Shown here: in pieces, positions 23,701 through 35,390 of the stretch | How the letters are laid out: each line of letters opens with the position of its first letter | Numbering within the stretch: position 1 is the stretch's first letter | NCBI GenBank assembly: GCA_031772625.1 | Contig: CM062814.1 | Location: 364,657,750-364,721,749, forward strand | Direction of reading: 5' to 3' | DNA length: 64,000 bases | DNA from: Pinus tabuliformis | Lineage: Eukaryota; Streptophyta; Pinopsida; Pinales; Pinaceae | Notes under the pieces: generated by a model | Databases searched by the model: none | Seen by the model: the letters and a program-made list of their open reading frames with translations, nothing else | What the model was told of the DNA's origin: nothing | Made by a program: the position numbers and the translations under genes

Positions 23701-25724
23701 AGGGGCCTTCAGGTGTGCCACCAGGTGAATGAAAGACCAAACTCATTCTCCTTCGTGATGATGATGATACAGATACACCTCCACAAAATGCATAGCTGAA
23801 ATAGATCTTCCAGGAGCAAGAGACAAAGATTCACTCCTTGACACTCAAGTTGGAGATGGCCAAATGGAACATCAGGTATTTGGAGCAGAGGAAAAAATAG
23901 CTGGAAGACCAGCATGTGATCATGTAGTTGTAGAATATCCATGAGCATCACCTAACTGCCCAGCAGAGGAGGATTGAATTCACTTCATTAGAGCAACAGG
24001 TCAAGGATGATCGTGAGTCTATTCTCGAAAGAGTCAACATGCACCTGGAAAACATGTTTAACAAGGCCGACGAAGACAACACACTGCTGAGACACATGAC
24101 TCGTCATTACAGGGCACGGAACTTGAGTTTGAGAGCCCGAATAAGGAGTTTGAAAGCAAAACTGAGGAAATCCACAAAAAGGGAAAAAAGGGAAAAAGAG
24201 AAAGATAGGCTTAGAATCTTGGCTGAGGCTTCCTTGGCTCAACAAGGCACCCCATAGAGAACTTCCTTCCCAAATCTCAAAAAATTTGGGAAAATTTTCG
24301 TCACAGGGAAACTTTTTGGGCGAAAAACAGGGATTTTCTCCCTCTGCGTCGCGCACCCTGCGCGGCGCTAAAATTCTAGAACTCAAATCGAGGAACGGCT
24401 TGCATTTTTTGATTCAACATCAAAAAATACGCCTACTAGTGTCCGGGCTAGAAATTTTGATAAGTTTTGGGTCTCCTAATGGTCAAAAAACACTCGAAAA
24501 TAGCCCCTCTGCCACTTTTTGGACACATAGAAAGATGTCTTGGGAGAATGAAGATTTAAAGGGGAAAATGAGCACCAAATTGAGAAATTCCAGTGGGTTT
24601 AGAAAGTAGACAGGCCAAGCCTTCCAACAAGCCCACTTTGGCACATTTTGAAGACCTACAAGTGCCCCAAAATAGGCCCCAAAGTAGCACGACGCACAAA
24701 GAAAAGCGCGCAATGCACAGAGGAAATTTTGCCCAGTTTGCTACCGTTTTGCGAAATCTCGGATCGCGACTTCTCCAAGTGGGCCCGATCATCCACTCTT
24801 ACGTTTTTTGGAAACAAAGGCGGCTTTTAAAGAGTTTTCTCTCCAGGTGGGCATCTATCCAAGTGGCGAAGAATGCAAAGGGTCACCACAGCCAAATGTC
24901 ATGCTTGAGAGCGCTGCGCCTGTAGCTGATGGTTGGCTCTCCATCTCCATTTCGAAATGATTTGAGTAACTCCCCAACCCCTGGGCATTCCATCTTTTCT
25001 CTACACTTTCTATATAATGTATGTATTTCATTTGCAAAGGGTTGGCTGGCTTGTAACTTCTGAGAGACTATGGGAAAGAAACTCTGTTTCTTCACTGTGT
25101 ATTTTTGACAGAGAGTTAATGAAAGGCAACGACTCTGTTTCATGAGATTCTTGTGGTTGTGAGTGTAGAAAATGTGTTCCTATGTTCCATATGTATCTTG
25201 TTATGTTTCATAATTCATTTCATGTTTCATTTCAGTGAAATTTTCTAAGTGACATTAGGTAGAATTCAATTTATATTGCTCTACCTGTGGGAAAATTTCA
25301 TGTGCAGTGTTATTCTTCTGTTGAAAAGGATTCATACAACCATGCCCTTTTCACTATTTCCTGCAATCTTTCCATTCCGCATCACCTTAAGTTGAAATTG
25401 TTGTGCTTCCCGCCTAACTTGCCTCACGGAATAATCTGTGCCTTCATTCTCAATTCTTTTTTCTTTGCTGAGCGTGAGTCCCATATACATCTCAGAAGTT
25501 CAGTCACTTTCAAAAAAATCTTTTCCAAAATCATTTTTCACTTACTAGCCTAAGGTAAACATTGTATTGTAAGTCATCTCAGACTATTTTGCTTATCCAT
25601 TCACTGAGTGTGACTCGGAGAGATCCCTCTCCTGCTCTCGTAGGGCCAGCTACGAGACTAAGCGTGGTTTGTGGTTACCCTAATTTTTGCCTTCTTCAGC
25701 CTGAGGCAGATTTAGGTGCTAACA
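20795..25724 (+). repeat. Element B 3' LTR (4.9 kb)
   Basis: This copy of the LTR starts TGTTAGAGTTGGTCTGG and ends GGTGCTAACA, immediately followed by ggaca. It carries the same CpG motif clusters (about 21,575-21,720 and 22,060-22,205) and the same coding-like block (about 22,742-24,257) as the 5' copy. Differences include short length changes. CpG-to-TpG/CpA changes appear concentrated in the motif clusters. Confidence 0.9.
22742..24257 (+). mobile_element. Coding-like block inside element B 3' LTR
   Basis: This is the second copy of the block described at 11,378-12,911. It has the same acidic start, the TFTLTPETISVA segment near 23,020, HLTRVFPFRFLRDEYAPLM near 23,145, and the charged heptad-like end near 24,040-24,250. 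The middle segment (about 23,100-23,330) is nearly identical between the two LTRs. That would fit either recent insertion or selection before insertion. This copy is also fossil and somewhat more broken. Confidence 0.5.
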
Positions 25725-26074
25725 GGACATATCAAACCTCAAGGAAAAATGGGTACGAGATATATTATCACTGTGACAAAGTACCTGACTTGTTGGGCAG
25801 AGGCACAGCCGGTAAAATAATACAGGGCCACGATGACTACGAAGTTTCTGTTTGAACACATATTGACACGATTTGGATTTTGAAGATCTTGATGAGCTAC
25901 CACAGTACACATTTCCTGAATGAGATGATTAGCATGCTGATAGGAGAGTTCAAGGTGTATCATCAGAAAAGCACATCGTATCACCCACAAGATAATGGGA
26001 CAGTAGAAACATTTAACAAAGTACTGGAGACTGCGCTGACCAAGGTTTGCAATGCGCAACGAAGTGATTGGGAC
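25725..26074 (+). mobile_element. Element A integrase core (second piece)
   Basis: Directly after the B 3' LTR the integrase core of A resumes, with a KMGTRYIITVTKYLT-like start and then KVYHQKSTSYHPQDNGTVET, which contains the catalytic glutamate region. The piece ends at the gggac target duplication of the copia element C (26,070-26,074). Confidence 0.8.
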
Positions 26075-26283
26075 TGTTGGGTTGTGTTATATTCTTTCCA
26101 CGTACTTAACAGGGGGTTTGAAGGGCACCCGTAACTGCAGTTTATGGGGTCTGGGGCAGCGCCCTGAAAAATTTTGGTTTTGGACTCTATGTTAGGTTGG
26201 GCAAACCCACCTATGGTTTTGTGCATGATTTTTGTACATGCTTTTTGGACGCGATGGTTTTCAGTCCATGGTATTGGATGTTG
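26075..26283 (+). repeat. Element C 5' LTR (short)
   Basis: It starts TGTTGGGTTGTGTTATATTC and aligns with the first part of the 3' LTR (30,344 on) up to about 26,283. The following leader (about 26,284-26,358) carries no recognisable primer site. Confidence 0.8.
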
Positions 26284-26358
26284 AGGGGTTTCGCTCAGGC
26301 CTGTGGTAGACCCCGTTTAGTGGGAGATCTACGAGATCGATTCTAGTGGTGAAAGAAC

Positions 26359-27130
26359 ATGGTGAGAAGTGGAAAGATAGAGATCAAGAAATTTAATGGT
26401 CAAAGTTTTGAGTTGTGGAAACTCAAGATGAAGGATCTATTGGTGGATAAAGATCAGTGGATTGCGGTAGATCCAGGTACTAAACCAACTAGAGTGTCCG
26501 ATGAAGAATGGAAGAAGTTGGATCGGAAGGCAAAGAGCACAATACGATTGTGTGTCTCAAATTCAGTATTTTTGAATGTATCAGGGGAAGCTACGGCGAA
26601 GGCTTTGTGGGACAAATTAGGGACTTTGTACCAATCTAAGTCTCTGGTGAATAAACTGTTCCTGCGGAAAAAGTTATATAACCTGAGGATGAAATATGGA
26701 GACTCGGTGACAGAGCATCTAAATGCATTTAATACTATGGTAAGTTAGTTAGCATCTCTTGATACTAAAATTTCAGATGAAGATAAGTGCATCAGTATGT
26801 TTTGTTCTCTACCAGATTCATGGGATAGTCTGGTTATTGCAATAGGTAGCAATGCAACTGCCTTGCATTTTGATGAAATAGTCTCATCCTTGTTGACAGA
26901 GGAGATGAGATGGAAAAATATGGAGAGCTAGAATGGTGATGCCTTGTCTGTATGAGGACAGTGCCAAAATAGAAACAAAAATAATTCATCGAGTGGGATA
27001 TCTAAATCTAGAGGGAGATCTAATTCTCCAGGAAAACCTATAAAGGTGGTGTGCTAGAAATGCAGAAAGGAAGGGCACTTCAAAAGGGACTGTAAATCTA
27101 AAGCTCCTGATAAAGGAAAGGGATCTTATG
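26359..27130 (+). mobile_element. Element C gag region with zinc knuckle
   Basis: The gag starts MVRSGKIEIKKFNGQSFELW, the typical copia gag opening. It continues with LWDKLGTLYQSKSLVNKLFL and a CRKEGHFKRDCKSK knuckle near 27,060. It forms the particle and binds RNA. This is a fossil copy. Confidence 0.85.
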
Positions 27131-27199
27131 ATGCTCCTTCTGAAGAGGCGAGAACCACCTCAGATGAAGGTGGAGATGTGTACTTGGATTCTTCAAGTG

Positions 27200-28570
27200 C
27201 ACATGTAGATCATGAGGCAAGGTTGATTAACTCAGGTGCATCCTTTCACTTCACTCCCCATAGAGAGTGGTTTTGCAAGTACGAGAAATACGATGATGGT
27301 GATGTCTTCTCAGGGGATGATAGGAAGACTAGAATCATTGGTTGCAGAAAAGTAAAGTTGAAGTTTCAAGGTGGAAGGGTTAGAACACTTCCGGGTGTTC
27401 TGCATATTCCTGCATTGGCCAGAAATTTAATTTCTGTAAGCAAGTTGGATGATGCAGGTGTAAAAACAGTGTTCGAGAAGGATACCTGCAAGATGGTTCG
27501 GGGAGCACTGGTATTGATGTGTGGAGTTTGGACTGGAACTCTATACAAGCTACAAAGTAGCATTGTTGTTGATGGGTGCAACAATTCTGTGGTTCTTGAA
27601 AGTGGAGCAGAAAATCTAGTGGTCTCTGGAGAAAAGACCATGTTGTGGCATCAAAGGCTTGGACATATTGGAGAGAAGGGCCTTCGAATACTTCATGGTA
27701 AAGGTATGGTAGAAGGTATTAGTAATAACTCTATGTATTTTGATTTCTATGAAAATTGTGTATATGGGAAGCAAAATCGGGTGAGTTTCCCCTCTGGTGG
27801 TAAGAGGACGAAACATATATTAGAGCTTGTGCACAGTGATGTGTTTGGACCTGTGAAGGTTCCATCATTGGGTAAGTCTGTGTACTATGTATCATTTATA
27901 GATGACTTCTCAAGGAATAAAAGGATATATTTCCTTAAGAAGAAATCTGAAGTCTTTGACAGGTTTAAAGAATTCAAGGCTCTGGTGGAAAACCAAGCAG
28001 AGAAGAAGATAAAGGTGTTGAGGACAAATAATGGTGGAGAGTTTTGCGGTAAGGAATTTGAAAAATTCTGTAAGGAGTGTGGTATAGCACGGTAGAAGAC
28101 TACTCCATATACACCTCAGAAAAATGGTGTTGCAGAAAGAATGAATAAGATGTTGATGGAAAGGGAAAAAAGCATGCTCAGTGGTGCCAAGTTAGGATAG
28201 GAATTCTAGGCAGAGGCAGTGGATACTGCATGTTACCTGGTCAATAAGTCACCTTCATCAGCGTTGGAGGATAAGACTCCACAAGAGGTATGGACTGGTA
28301 AGAAACCCTCTCTTTCACATCTAAGGGTATTTGGATGTGATACATATGTACATGTTCCAATGGAGAAAAGAACCAAGGTGGATAGTAAATCTGAAAAGTG
28401 CATCTTTATTGGGTATAAGGATGGTTTAGAGGGTTATAAGCTTTGGAACCCAGTAAAAAGGAAGGTTGTGTATAGCCGATATGTGGTGTTCAGAGAGGTG
28501 AAAGATGTTATTAAACATGAAGTCCAACCAAAGGAACCTGAGAAGATAGAGTTTGAGCTAAAGGAGGAAG
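27200..28570 (+). mobile_element. Element C protease and integrase region
   Basis: The protease region includes INSGASFHFTPHREWF and GVLHIPALARNLISVSKLDD (about 27,225-27,460). A pre-integrase zinc region WHQRLGHIGEKGLRILHGKG lies near 27,650. The integrase core follows, with HSDVFGPVKVPSLGKSVYYV and a VLRTNNGGEF segment (about 28,015). Its C-terminal part includes HLRVFGCDTYVHVPMEKR near 28,320. The order protease-integrase before RT is diagnostic of copia. This is a fossil copy. Confidence 0.85.
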
Positions 28571-28749
28571 AACTAGACTGTACAGGAGAGGAGGATTCAG
28601 AAGATGAAGAGCCACAAACTTCGGCTTTGAGAAGATCAGTTCGAGAAAGAAGGCAACCAGAAAGGTATAGTCCATCTCCTTTCTATTCAAATTTTGCTTT
28701 GTTTGTTACTAATGATGATCCCAAAACTGTGAAGGAAGCAATGGATTCA

Positions 28750-29500
28750 GGGGATGGAAAACTCTGGAAAGAGCCCATGGTTGATGAAATGGCATCTTTG
28801 CACAAAAATGAGGCTTGGGATCTGGTGGAGTTGCCAGCTGGAAGGAAACCCATTGGCAGCAAATGGGTGTTCAAAAAGAAGACAAATGCAGAAGGAAAAG
28901 TGGAGAAATACAAAGCTTGGTTGGTAGCAAAAGGTTAGTCCCAAGTGTCGAGAATTGATTTTGGTAATATTGTTTCTCTTGTTGCTAAGGTGGCTTTTAT
29001 TAGATTACTTTTATCTGTTGCTGCTGCTTTTGATTTTGAGGTAGAACAGATGGATGTGAAGACAACATTTGTTCACGGGGATCTGGAAGAGGAGATGTAC
29101 ATGAAGCATCTTGAAGGATTTGCGGTGAAGGGTAAGAAAGAACTGGTATGCAAGTGAAATAAGTCTCTGTATGGGTTAAAACAGTCACCAAGGATGTGGT
29201 ATCAGAAATTTGATACATTTATACGGGGACTTGGCTTCACTAGAAGCAAAGCAGATCATTGTGTGTATTTTAAATTAATTGGTGACCATGTTATTTATCT
29301 GGTCTTGTATGTGGATGATATGTTGCTGGTTGGAAATGACAAAGAAGTTATCTAGGATTTGAAGACCCAATTGTACTCCAAATTCGACATGAAATATCTT
29401 GCTGCTGCAAATTATATTTTGGGCATGGAAATTAAAAGAGATCAGGCAAAGAGGAAGCTTTGGTTAAACCAGAGGAAGTATGTCGAGACAATACTGTAGA
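28750..29500 (+). mobile_element. Element C reverse transcriptase region
   Basis: Copia RT blocks are visible: LWKEPMVDEMASLHKNEAWD, KPIGSKWVFKKKTNAEGKVE, VEQMDVKTTFVHGDLEEEMY, and the catalytic LVLYVDDMLLVGND near 29,300. This is a fossil copy. Confidence 0.85.
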
Positions 29501-29579
29501 GGTTTAATATGCAGGATAGTAAACCGGTGAAGGTTCCTATTCCTGTAGGTGTGAGGTTATCTGCTGAACATTGTCCCAA

Positions 29580-30294
29580 GACACAAGAAGAGGAAGAAGA
29601 CATGTCCCGTGCTCCATATGCAAGTACAGTCGGTAGCCTGATGTATGCAATGGTCTGTACTAGACTAGACATTGCACATGCAGTGGGAGTATTGAACATG
29701 TTTATGTCAAAACCAGGAAAGGAGCATTGGACAGAAGTGAAGCGGGTTTTCAGGTATGTGCATGGTTCTAGTGATTATGGTTTGTGCTACCAAGGAAGAC
29801 TAGGATTGGATAGAGTGTTGGATATTCATGGCTTTGTTGATGCAGAGTGGGCTGGAGATCTGGATCAGAGAATATCTACAAGTGGGTATGTGTTTAACCT
29901 ATTTGGAGGTGCAGTCAATTGGATGAGTAAGAAACAATCTGTAGTGGCACTATCAACTACAAAGGCAGAATACATGGCAGCCACTCATGCAAGCAAGGAA
30001 GCAGTTTGGTTGCAGAGATTGTGTTCAGGTATGGGGTTAGTACAGGAAGCTATAAGGATAGACTGTGATAGCCAAAGTGTAATTTTCTTGGAAAAGAACC
30101 CTGCATATCATTCAAAGACAAAGCACATTGATGTTCAGTATCACTTTGTGAGGGATACGATAGAAGAAAAAAAAGTGTTGCTGGTAAAGGTGGACACTTT
30201 GAAGAATACTGCAGATGCACCGACAAAATCTGTGAGCTCTGAGAAGTTCTCTTGGTGTAGAGAGACAATGGGCATTTCAGGGTTGGGAAAATGA
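29580..30294 (+). mobile_element. Element C RNase H region
   Basis: The copia RNase H includes YASTVGSLMYAMVCTRLDIA near 29,620, HGFVDAEWAGDLDQRISTSG near 29,830 and VVALSTTKAEYMAATHASKE near 29,940. It ends in a KHIDVQYHFVRDTIEEKKV-type tail. A purine-rich aagtgggagaa immediately before 30,344 is the expected polypurine tract. Confidence 0.85.
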
Positions 30295-30522
30295 CTAAGC
30301 TCTCTTGTGGCCCCCTATGGAAAGAAAACAACAAGTGGGAGAATGTTGGGTTGCTTTATATTCTTTCCACATAGTTAACAGGGGGTTTGAAGGGCACCCG
30401 TAACCCCACTTTATGGGGTTCGGGGCAGCGCCCCAGAAAATTTTGGTTTTGGACCCTATGTTAGGTTGGGCGGACCCCCCTATGGTTTTGTGCATGATTT
30501 TCGCACATGTTTTTTGGACACA

Positions 30523-30609
30523 ATGGTTTTTGGTCCATGGTATTGGATGTGATGGTTTTCCGTCCATGGTATTGGACGCGATGGTTTTCTGTCTATGGTA
30601 TTGGATGCT
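30523..30609 (+). repeat. Three 29 bp tandem repeats in element C 3' LTR
   Basis: The units start atggttttt at 30,523, atggttttcc at 30,552 and atggttttct at 30,581. Each contains tccatggtattgga or a close variant. They sit about 10-100 bases upstream of a TATA box, a position typical of LTR enhancer repeats. The 5' LTR shows only the start of one unit. Confidence 0.75.
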
Positions 30610-30617
30610 TCGGCATG

Positions 30618-30625
30618 TATAAATA
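30618..30625 (+). promoter_or_regulatory. TATA box in element C LTR
   Basis: TATAAATA lies about 275 bases into the LTR, just after the 29 bp repeat array. It is the likely core promoter of the copia element. Confidence 0.5.
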
Positions 30626-30806
30626 TGTATTGTAACATTGAAAGGAACATAATGAGAAATCAAGCTAGTAGTCCTAGTTTTAGGATCCAGTGGGAAAATC
30701 TTTGTGTATATGCGTTTTATGTGTTATGCTCCCACATTGTTTATTTTTCTGTGTTTTAGAATTCGTATGCAAGTAATTTCTGTATAGGGTTAAAACCTAC
30801 AGGGAC

Positions 30807-31270
30807 CTGCATGTACCTGCAGCATTATGGACTTATAGGACGACATGCAAGAAACTAACGGGACATACACCTTTCCAGCTGGTCTATGGAGTGCAAGTTG
30901 TAATGCCGATGGAATACATCGTGCCTAGTTTGCGCATAACATCATTCATAGGTATGATGGACCGCGAAGCCTTGGAGGAGAGGCTCACGCAGTTGGAGGA
31001 ACTCCAGGAAGAACAATTTTTGGTTGGCTTTCACCAACAGGTACAGAAGCAGCACGAAAAGGCCTGGCACGATCGACATATTAAGTTGCACACCATCAAG
31101 GTGAACGATTTGATGTTACTATATGATAGTAAGTTTGATAAATTCCTGGGAAAATTTAGAATGCATTGGATGGGACCATATGTTATTAAGGAGGTGACAG
31201 ACAGAAGCGCGGTGTAGTTGGTAAAGTTAAATGGAGAACTCTTCCTAGGAAAAGTGAATGGGAGTTAGTT
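30807..31270 (+). mobile_element. Element A integrase C-terminal region (third piece)
   Basis: After element C the integrase of A resumes with TPFQLVYGVQVVMPMEYIVP (about 30,865), GFHQQVQKQHEKAWHDRHIK and a FLGKFRMHWMGPYVIKEVT segment (about 31,145). These are the usual post-core segments of gypsy integrase. The region to 31,548 is untranslated and leads to the 3' LTR. Confidence 0.8.
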
Positions 31271-31548
31271 GATGCCATACATGGGTGGCCCAACTATCTG
31301 ACTAGCTGACCGAAGTATAGTATTAGCACTCTAGGCAGCTGAATAGAGGCATGGGACTATAAACAGGTACAGGGCAGCAGTTCAACTACAACAGTCTCTG
31401 AACAATGCGTCTAGGAAGTACAACAGGCAATTGCTTAGTGCACTGCTGACCTTGCAGTGGTCCAGGTAGAGTTGGGAGGTCTCCACGCAAAGATTTGTGC
31501 ACTGATGGAGTGACTCAAGGGTGAGTCACGATGTTTGTCTTGGGGGCC

Positions 31549-32493
31549 TGTTGGGCGCAGGATCCCCCAAGGGAAGTTTTGGGGCTTAAAGACCAGATTT
31601 TGACTAAATCTGATGTAAAGACTTTGCATTTTGCGGGCGCGGAGTACGAGCTTGTAAATGAGTCATAGTGTTGTCCACCCTAATTTTTGTAATGTAATGT
31701 CAGCTTTAGAGATATACCCATGGTCCGCAGACCATGGGATTGTATAAATAGAGTGAGGCTCTAAGTTGTAAATAAGATAGAAGGAAGTCATGAATGAAGG
31801 ATGAAGAATTGAGTCTTATCTAAGTGTAGAGTCGAGTCTTGGGTCGTAGAGTAGGAGAAGGTTTTGCAGTTAAGTGCGGAGAGGCCTAGTAGTCCACAGC
31901 TGAGTGTGTGGACCCCTGCAGCTGAGTTCTCTGGGCGAGTCGAGTCTATAACCATTGAAGCATTAATAAAGAGAAGTTTTGCATCAATTCTATGTATCTA
32001 TTTCCTGTTTTATGCTTTGAGTATAATGTTTATGAATTGCATTTTAACTGTTTATATGGTGCATGAACATATGATTCTGTTGATTAAGTAAATGTGAGAT
32101 AAAGTATCTGTTTACACGAAGTTAACTAACATCTGTATGAAGACAAGTAAGATACGCAATGTAATTTGGGGAAATAGTGAAAATCACTACCATAATAGTG
32201 TGAAAGCACCTTAGCCCCTGGTGAGGGTACCGCGAAGGTGATTATAGCAGATCACGAAGGTATTGCAGGTCAGGATAGTGCATGAAGTGACCTACTCGAA
32301 GGTATTCATAGTTGGACTAAATCGACCCCTCAGACATCTCGAGGGTGCGGAAACTTGGTTCCAGCATCCACCCATACTGCTTCGGGTGAGACTTCAGTCC
32401 GTGCACTGCGGGCTAATGCCAAAAGGCCCAGCAGTGTAGGGATTTGTTTGGCTAATTAACTTTGAACCTTGGTCAGGCCGCATCAAGCCAACA
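31549..32493 (+). repeat. Element A 3' LTR
   Basis: It starts TGTTGGGCGCAGG and ends GCCAACA, followed by caaac. It carries TATAAATA at 31,743-31,750, then a short repeat region around gcagctgag (about 31,865-31,935). That region appears longer than in the 5' LTR. Confidence 0.85.
31743..31750 (+). promoter_or_regulatory. TATA box in element A LTR
   Basis: TATAAATA lies in gattgtataaatagagtg, about 195 bases into the LTR. The 5' LTR has the same surroundings with one base different, so the box is recognisable in both. Confidence 0.55.
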
Positions 32494-34453
32494 CAAACAT
32501 GCATTACAAATTCTGAAATAATAGTCTTACAAACATAGAAAAAACATGCATGAAAACGTGTTGGCCTTAACAGGCTTCTGTATTAGCCAAAAGTTCCACG
32601 ACACATCTATACACCTTACATCACTAGTCCCAGTAGTGGGACATTGGAGTCGCTCCTTTCTCCTGGAAGAACTGATTGAAACTCTCAAGGCTATGTGGGA
32701 GGAGCTAAGGTGAAAATACCTTGCTCATACAATGGGAGGGGTATATATTCAAGGGTGATGCTTGACCCTTGTGACTCTTGGACTACCCTCATGACTGTTC
32801 AACTTCCTATGACTCTTCATCTTCATGTGTATATCCATTGGTCATTCACTTTACATTACATTTGGTTACAACATATATACCCATAGTAGTGATGTGGCCT
32901 TGACAACTCATGAGACAACTTGACATGACAATGCTGACATGGACTGGCTGGCTGTGGTGGAAATTTCTAGCTATTGTTCTTGCCGATTGATGGATGACTA
33001 CTCATGAATTCTCTTTTTCTTTTCCTCCACATGGATTGATGTTGTGTGGTCTTCAATGGTCTTGGTCTTGTAATATGATTACATGCATGTGCTCCTTTCA
33101 CTTGCTCTTTGACGAGCTTCTTTCCTCCATCCAGCTGCAACTGAGTCTTCCAGAATGTGTGCTCCTCCTTCATCCAGTTCATCATCTCACCATGATCTCT
33201 CAATGTACCTATTCCTACAATTCACTCATGATGGGACGACATCAAATCAAACACCTCCTAGTCTAATATGATGCATTTCTTTCCATGGTCCAGGCTTGGG
33301 ACAATTGATAGGCTAAGAAGAGGACCCAGTAACTACATGCTACGCAGTTCTAGGTGATAGTGAGGGAGGCTGGTCACTGAGACTGCACATAGTGCCGCTC
33401 AGGCTTGGATAAGGAACTCCAAGGCATAGTCTTCACTGTCATGAAAAACTGCATAGTGGCCACTAGGAGGCAAGATTGCGTAGTTGAGGTCATCAGTGGT
33501 GGCTTCAAGGTGGGACCTTGGGAGGCACCTCTGCATAGTTTTTTGAGGGAAGACAAGACAGGGCAACATTAGGACTAGAGCAGACAGTTTTTCGTAGTTT
33601 GTGAGAGGAGTGAGTCCGAGTTGAAGGAAGACACTGGGAGGACACCTATGCGCATTTCTTGGAGACAAAAAATAAGGCTAAAGTATCTACACATTATGGG
33701 GTTCCGGTAGGCATGGAGGAGGCTTGATGACTGATCTTGCAAAGTGCACAATTTAGGTTGGGCTATGAGGTAGTTTCTACCAAATTCTGGGAAGGAAGGC
33801 AGGCTTCTCATCTCTGGGATTGCGTAGTGAAACTAACTTAGAGGAAAAACTCAGGAATTCTATAGTTCTAGGTAGCAAAGTAGCATCACTATGGGCTGAA
33901 ACTATGCAGTTCAGCCCAGTCGGGGTCCAATGGAAGGGGGGTTGTGTGGTTATAAGGATTTTAAGGAAAATTTATGAGTGTGAGAAGTATGTGTACCCGT
34001 GAGGCCTCGACATTGTGATCACAAAGTTAGCATACTTTGACAACATGACGACATTGACCACCACAACGACAAGAAAAAACATTTCTCTCTATGAGACCGT
34101 TTAGAGCTAAGAGTGACACGTGTGACACTTGAGATAGACCTTTGAATGACCGTGACAACATTTGAGCGAAAATTATTACATCTTTGTGTATGAGTGCTAT
34201 AGATGTATACATAGCTAGATCAAATCAATCATGAAAAGACACCTTCAAAATTACCAGAACTAGACCACAATTCATGAAAAGGAAATGAACATGCTAAAAG
34301 ACGATAGTTGGTCAAACAAGCAAACAGGGTGAAAAAACTCAAAGGGAGCTCACATAATGACTAAATGATTACAACCATAAAGGAAAAACCAAGGAGGGCT
34401 CCAAAAGTTGAGTGCTAGCCAAAATTTTAGAGGGTATTGTAGTCGCTACAACA
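32494..34453 (-). repeat. Element D left (3') LTR, second part, with A's right duplication
   Basis: The first five bases (caaac) are A's target duplication. The rest aligns with 42,245-44,211 and ends CTACAACA at 34,453. About a dozen motifs of the form TGCGTAGTT or TGCATAGTT are scattered at about 33,335-33,915. On the minus strand a TATATA stretch near 32,740 could be the promoter. Confidence 0.8.
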
Positions 34454-35390
34454 CTTGGTGACACATTGGTTGAATCCCAACTTCTTTATTTTGGTTCATT
34501 TTTAATGCAGGGCCCTGGTCCTTCAGGGAGTATTAATTCATTGTGCAGATTGCTTCGGCTTCCCCACTTACCCCATGGATAGACATGGTTAACCTTGTAC
34601 CTTGTCAGTTGAACACAACATAAGATTCAACTAGATCACAGTGTTTTGAATCGGGAAGGGTAGTTTGGCTCACGAGCTTAAGATTTTCAGAGTATAGTTT
34701 TTCATCTCTAGTGTTGATCCACTATTAGCAGACCTGGACGGTACCTCGATGGAGTCATGCAAGAGCACAAGCATTTATCCACTTCCAGCGAGCCTGGATA
34801 GTACCCAAGTAGAGTTTCCTACTTCACCTCTCTACACAGGAAGCCTTTCTCTTCTTTTGACTTTGTTATTTTTTCAAAAGAACTATGCATAGGCGCTTAT
34901 TTATTTTTGGGCTGGAAGAGGGACCCCGACTTATTGAGACTAGGAGAGGTTTTTACTTCAAAGAAGCATATGGAGACCTTTGATTCAGGTTTACTCATTT
35001 ATATTTTTCCACTTCTCTGTTTCTACTAGTTGGATGAGCTTGAACACACCAGCGCAGAAAGCTGAGTGTACGCAAGAGGTTTCCAAGTTTGAACACCAGT
35101 TCATGGTTTGACCAAAAATAAAGAAGGATCGTATTTTTTGTTAAGACTTCATTAGCTAAAAGTTACAATCAAACATGAGGATGATGAACATAGGACTAGC
35201 CAAGCGTTGCAGTGTCACAAGACTCTTTGAACTTCAACCACATACAGTTTTAGAAGCCAAAACACAGTGAGTTACAACACTTATTTACATAAGAAAAAAC
35301 AATAGAAAAGAAAGATAAGAAAACAACAAATGAAACAACACAACAAGAAATGGAAAGAATTTGTACATACGCAGGGTGCGGCCCCATATC
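34454..35390 (-). other. Element D 3' untranslated stretch
   Basis: This stretch lies between the integrase C-terminus and the left LTR of D. I see no convincing coding domain and no clean polypurine tract. It contains mixed-composition sequence only. Confidence 0.4.

Larger units (their letters stand above)
9432..25724 (+). mobile_element. Element B: Ogre/Tat-like Ty3/gypsy with 4.9 kb LTRs
   Basis: B is bounded by two LTRs of about 4.93 kb with matching termini TGTTAG / CTAACA. The target duplication is nearly perfect (ggacc before, ggaca after). The primer site matches tRNA-Arg, as in Ogre elements. Internal parts in order are gag, protease, an extra RNase H, RT, RNase H and integrase. 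This is the best preserved element here, with only about half a dozen breaks in its coding part. About 23 differences in the first 360 aligned LTR bases (near 6%) make it the youngest large insertion, consistent with lying inside A. No sign of present activity can be judged from sequence alone. Confidence 0.9.
26075..30801 (+). mobile_element. Element C: Ty1/copia retrotransposon (Tork/Tnt1-like)
   Basis: C is flanked by a perfect 5 bp duplication gggac (26,070-26,074 and 30,802-30,806). The domain order gag, protease, integrase, RT, RNase H identifies it as copia. The gag start and protease region resemble Tnt1-94/Tork-type elements. The two LTRs are of unequal length (about 0.2 kb and 458 bp). 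Over the shared part they differ at about 23 of 205 bases, many of them transitions. It is broken, with about ten or more interruptions. It inserted into the integrase core of element A. Confidence 0.9.
30344..30801 (+). repeat. Element C 3' LTR
   Basis: The LTR begins TGTTGGG after a polypurine tract and ends CCTACA at the gggac duplication. It is 458 bp. A TATA box (TATAAATA, 30,618-30,625) follows three 29 bp tandem repeats at 30,523-30,609. Confidence 0.9.
2947..32493 (+). mobile_element. Element A: Ty3/gypsy retrotransposon carrying nested B and C
   Basis: A is bounded by LTRs of about 0.93 kb and a perfect 5 bp duplication. Without its two inserts it is about 8.5 kb. Parts in order are the tRNA-Glu primer site, gag with a zinc-knuckle series, protease, gag-like modules, RT, RNase H and integrase. 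The integrase is split by B (9,432-25,724) and C (26,075-30,801). The LTRs differ at about 30 of the first 315 aligned bases (near 9.5%), so A is younger than D and older than B. It is broken, with well over ten interruptions. I do not assign a named gypsy clade. Confidence 0.85.

Noticed and set aside
30523-30609. Possible CRISPR-like short repeats
   Set aside because: The three units are directly abutting with no spacers and lie in a copia LTR in a plant genome.
33374-33811. Several overlapping minus-strand open frames of 60-90 codons
   Set aside because: They lie inside the D LTR among the short TGCGTAGTT motifs. The equivalent frames in the other LTR are not conserved as protein.
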